From contig JBGPJC010000055.1 in NCBI GenBank assembly GCA_041485165.1, positions 1-24,976 on the forward strand: a stretch of 24,976 nucleotides of DNA, in the 5' to 3' direction. This document shows positions 22,410 through 24,976 of this stretch, piece after piece. The position numbers were made by a program, and so were the translations under genes. Numbering within the stretch: the stretch's first letter is position 1; each line of letters opens with the position of its first letter. This DNA comes from JAAFGT01 sp041485165. Its GTDB lineage: Bacteria > Acidobacteriota > Terriglobia > Acidiferrales > UBA7541. Below the pieces are notes generated by a model. That model was not told where the DNA came from and did no database searches. It saw nothing but the letters and a program-made list of their open reading frames with translations.

Positions 22410-24976
22410 CTAGTAAATGTCGTACTGCTCCCAGTGGAGCGATGGGTCGCCGTGGATGATGACGCTCTTCTTGATCCAGCGCTCGAGCTCTTCGATCAGC
22501 GCGGACTCGCGGGTCTTGAGCGACTTGGCGATCTCCGGATGGACGCGCAGGGTGATGCTCTGAGCGTCGATTTCCGCAGCCATCTTGCGGGCCTCGGCCT
22601 GCGCCTCGTAGCAGATGGTGTGGATGCTCTTGACCATGCCCGAGCCGGTGCAATACGGGCACGGCTGGCACAGCGCGCGTTCCAGGGCCTGCTTGGTGCG
22701 TTTGCGGGTGATGGCCACCAGCCCGAATTCGTTGAAGGGGAGAACCTTGGATGGCGCGCGGTCGTCGCGCAGCGCTTCTTCCAGCGCTTGCATCACCTTG
22801 ATGCGGTTCTTGCGCTCTTCCATATCGATGAAGTCGAGCACAATGATGCCGCCCAGGTCGCGCAGGCGGATCTGGCGGACGATTTCCTTTACCGCCTCGA
22901 CGTTGGTCTTGACGATGGTGTCCTCGAGGCGGTTGGAACCCCGGCCGACGAACTTGCCGGTGTTGACGTCGATGGCCACCAGCGCCTCGGTGTGGTTGAT
23001 GACGATGTAGCCGCCGGACTTGAGCCAAACTTTGGGCCGCAGGGCCTTGTCAATCTCCTGCTGGATGCCGAACTCCTCGAAGATGGGCGCGTCCTTGGTG
23101 AACAGCTTGACGCGGTTGACCAGCGAGGGCTGCACGCGGCTGACGAATTCGAGCACGCGGGCGTACTCCTCCTGGCTGTCCACCCAGATGGAAGTGAAGT
23201 CGGGGCTGAAGTAATCGCGCAGGATGCGCTCGATCAGGTTGAGGTCGCGGTGGAGCAGCGCGGGCGCGCGGCGCTGCTCGGCGCGGGCGCGGACGTCCTT
23301 CCACGTCTTGCCCAGATACTCGATGTCCGCGCGGACTTCCTCGTCGCTGGCGGCTTCCGCCGCGGTGCGCACGATGAACCCGCCCGGAAATGTGGTGTTG
23401 TACTGCGTCACCAGGTGGCGCAGCCGCGAGCGGTCCTCCGCCGAGTTGATCTTGCGCGAAACTCCCACGTGTTGCAGCGTGGGCATGTACACCAGAAAGC
23501 GTCCCGGCAGCGCGACGTGGCTGGTGATGCGCGCGCCCTTCTTCCCCAGGGGCTCCTTGGCGATTTGGATGATGATCTCCTGGCCCGATTTGAGCAGGTC
23601 GGAGATGGACTGGCCGTGGCGCTGGGCCTGATGCCGGTCGTGTGAACGCCCTTGCTGCGGGCGCCCGCGGCGCGGGCCAGACTGGCGTCCAGGCTGCTGC
23701 ATGCGCTGGCGTTGATCGTGGCTGATGCGGGCGGTGCGCTCTTCAGATGGTGCCGCTGTTTCTTCGCTGCCGGGATGAGCGGCGAGCTCCTCGGCGCCGT
23801 TGGCTGCGGGGATTTCAGCGTCCTGCCCGGCAGCCTCGAGGATGTCCTCGCGGATCTGGGCGTCAGTGCCTTCTTCGTCGTCAATTTCCGGGAAAGCCTC
23901 GGCGAGCTTGGTCTCTTCGTCCTCGTCGATTACCGCGGAGTGGGCGTCGTCGGCCGCGGCATCGAAGAGTACGGCCGCTTCCGTTTCGCTGAGATCCTCG
24001 TGGTGAGTCTCGGCATGAGCATCGCCGGCGGCCGGCTCGAGGGGCGAAAGATCGGAGGCAAGCTGCACGGAGTGCGCCGGCATTTCCGACTCCGGATGGG
24101 CGTCTTCGTTCCCCATCTCCGGCGATTCGGATTCCTCCTCCGCCTCGAATCCATGCGGCTCTTCGTGGCCGGACGGGGCGATGGAGGCTGCGGGTGCGGA
24201 TCCCGCGTCAATTGCGGATGCATGGAGCAGCACGCTGGGCGACTCCGTCTCCGCACCCCAAGCATCATGGTGCATTGTTTTCCCGGTTTCGATTGCCGGA
24301 GTTTCTAAAGCAGGGGCAGCCGGTTCCGTGGATGACGCTGCCGGCCGCTGCGACGCCTGCCCCGGCACGCGGTCCTTGTATTTCGCCAGGGACTCGCCGG
24401 GAAGAATGATCGGCTCGTAGTCCGCGGGCGGGGCCGAAAAGCTGGTGGGGCGTGGCGCCGAGTCGTGACGCGGCGGAGAGCCAGCTTCTTTGGCTGGGAC
24501 GCGGCCCTGGCCTGGCGAGGATGGGGATGCGTACTTCGAATTAGGCAACTCGCGACGCTCGTCGTGCTGGCCACCGCCACCGCCACCACGCCGGCGGCGC
24601 CGGCCTCCTCTGCGCCCGCCATCGCGGAACTCTCCGCCGGGGCGCTGTCCTTGATTACCGCCGGAGGGCGAAGAGGGCGGGCGAGCAGGTGGCTGGACAT
24701 GCGGGCGAGGGGGCGGCACAACCTGCGGCGGCGTAACCGGAACCGCTTCATCGACGACCTCGGTGGGCTCGACGGCGCCGGTGGCGCTTTCAGCGGAGGG
24801 AGAGAAGATCTGTCCGCCTTGCTCCTCCATCTTCTGCACTTTTTCCTCGACAGTGGAGACGATCTGGTCGTACTCCTCCATCTCTTCGAGGACGTCGCTG
24901 ACGTAGAGGAAGGCGTCGCTGTCCAGACCGATGTCCACAAAAGCCGACTGCATGCCGGGAAGCACGCGTGTTACGC
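22410..24976 (-). CDS. rng: Ribonuclease E/G with long insertion in the S1 domain (5' end outside window)
   Basis: Endoribonuclease for mRNA decay and rRNA processing. The frame stays open to the window edge (VTR before VLPGMQSAFVDIGL), so about 40-45 N-terminal residues are missing; numbering here is from the GTG at 24965. The first half of the S1 domain ends at AFLYVSDV (about 25). An insertion of about 425 residues follows, with Pro-, Arg/Gly- and Glu/Asp-rich blocks (RRGGRRRRRGGGGGG near 125, an acidic middle and a basic RGRPQQGRSHDRH before 450). S1 then resumes at SISDLLKSGQEIIIQIAKEP (453). Mg2+ ligands are D666 and N668 (AIDVNTGKFVG) and D711 (VLDFIDM), and the Zn-link is C769-P-Y-C772. 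The protein ends soon after, with no C-terminal degradosome tail. An inverted repeat follows the gene. Confidence 0.93.
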   Translation of the reverse strand, partial: VTRVLPGMQSAFVDIGLDSDAFLYVSDVLEEMEEYDQIVSTVEEKVQKMEEQGGQIFSPSAESATGAVEPTEVVDEAVPVTPPQVVPPPRPHVQPPARPPSSPSGGNQGQRPGGEFRDGGRRGGRRRRRGGGGGGQHDERRELPNSKYASPSSPGQGRVPAKEAGSPPRHDSAPRPTSFSAPPADYEPIILPGESLAKYKDRVPGQASQRPAASSTEPAAPALETPAIETGKTMHHDAWGAETESPSVLLHASAIDAGSAPAASIAPSGHEEPHGFEAEEESESPEMGNEDAHPESEMPAHSVQLASDLSPLEPAAGDAHAETHHEDLSETEAAVLFDAAADDAHSAVIDEDEETKLAEAFPEIDDEEGTDAQIREDILEAAGQDAEIPAANGAEELAAHPGSEETAAPSEERTARISHDQRQRMQQPGRQSGPRRGRPQQGRSHDRHQAQRHGQSISDLLKSGQEIIIQIAKEPLGKKGARITSHVALPGRFLVYMPTLQHVGVSRKINSAEDRSRLRHLVTQYNTTFPGGFIVRTAAEAASDEEVRADIEYLGKTWKDVRARAEQRRAPALLHRDLNLIERILRDYFSPDFTSIWVDSQEEYARVLEFVSRVQPSLVNRVKLFTKDAPIFEEFGIQQEIDKALRPKVWLKSGGYIVINHTEALVAIDVNTGKFVGRGSNRLEDTIVKTNVEAVKEIVRQIRLRDLGGIIVLDFIDMEERKNRIKVMQALEEALRDDRAPSKVLPFNEFGLVAITRKRTKQALERALCQPCPYCTGSGMVKSIHTICYEAQAEARKMAAEIDAQSITLRVHPEIAKSLKTRESALIEELERWIKKSVIIHGDPSLHWEQYDIY

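Noticed and set aside
22347..23645. Long plus-strand open frame opposite RNase E/G
   Set aside because: Shadow of the conserved catalytic part of RNase E/G; repetitive Leu/Val/Asp composition and no family match.

Overview
The window is GC-rich, densely coded bacterial chromosome, most likely from an Acidobacteriota (Terriglobia-like) genome. The best indication is a stand-alone, duplicated-type MacB/FtsX permease of the 'ADOP' kind at 15402-17825, a family greatly expanded in that phylum. The pilin-like module at the end of the gene at 5245-7449 and the long insert inside RNase E/G fit as well. The assignment rests on family recognition, not on a database search. No rRNA, tRNA, CRISPR array or transposase was seen.

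Left part (82-9314, + strand). dgt (dNTP hydrolase) is followed by a near-perfect sigma70-type promoter (TTGACA, 16 nt, TATAAT). Behind it lie the DUF177/yceD gene, rpmF (L32), plsX, fabD and fabG: the familiar lipid-synthesis cluster. The expected next genes, acpP and fabF, are present, but they are separated from fabG by about 2.8 kb. That stretch holds one unusual secreted-protein gene, in which a DUF3352-like body is joined to a type IV pilin-like domain without a prepilin leader. acpP has its own promoter just upstream.

Middle part (9404-15307). etfB and etfA (electron-transfer flavoprotein) are followed by an inverted repeat that supplies the etfA stop codon, a solitary higA-type antitoxin gene on the minus strand, and then ETF:quinone oxidoreductase. 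Together etfBA and ETF-QO pass electrons from acyl-CoA dehydrogenases to the quinone pool. A FecR-like exported protein converges on, and overlaps, the ETF-QO 3' end. It is divergent from a DUF374 lysophospholipid acyltransferase-like gene.

Right part (15402-24976, all minus strand). The ADOP permease lies downstream of a compact folD-coaE-htrA-usp gene run (one-carbon metabolism, CoA synthesis, periplasmic protease, stress protein). Next come a glucose 1-dehydrogenase-type SDR, an inverted/tandem CACAGAG repeat, and RNase E/G. The RNase gene runs off the right edge, and its S1 domain is split by about 425 low-complexity residues.

Several starts are non-ATG (TTG for fabF, etfB, the permease and probably folD; GTG for ETF-QO and the SDR). 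They were chosen from Shine-Dalgarno position and family N-termini. I found no complete new system. The most unusual items are the DUF3352-like/pilin fusion that splits the fab cluster and the RNase E/G insertion.
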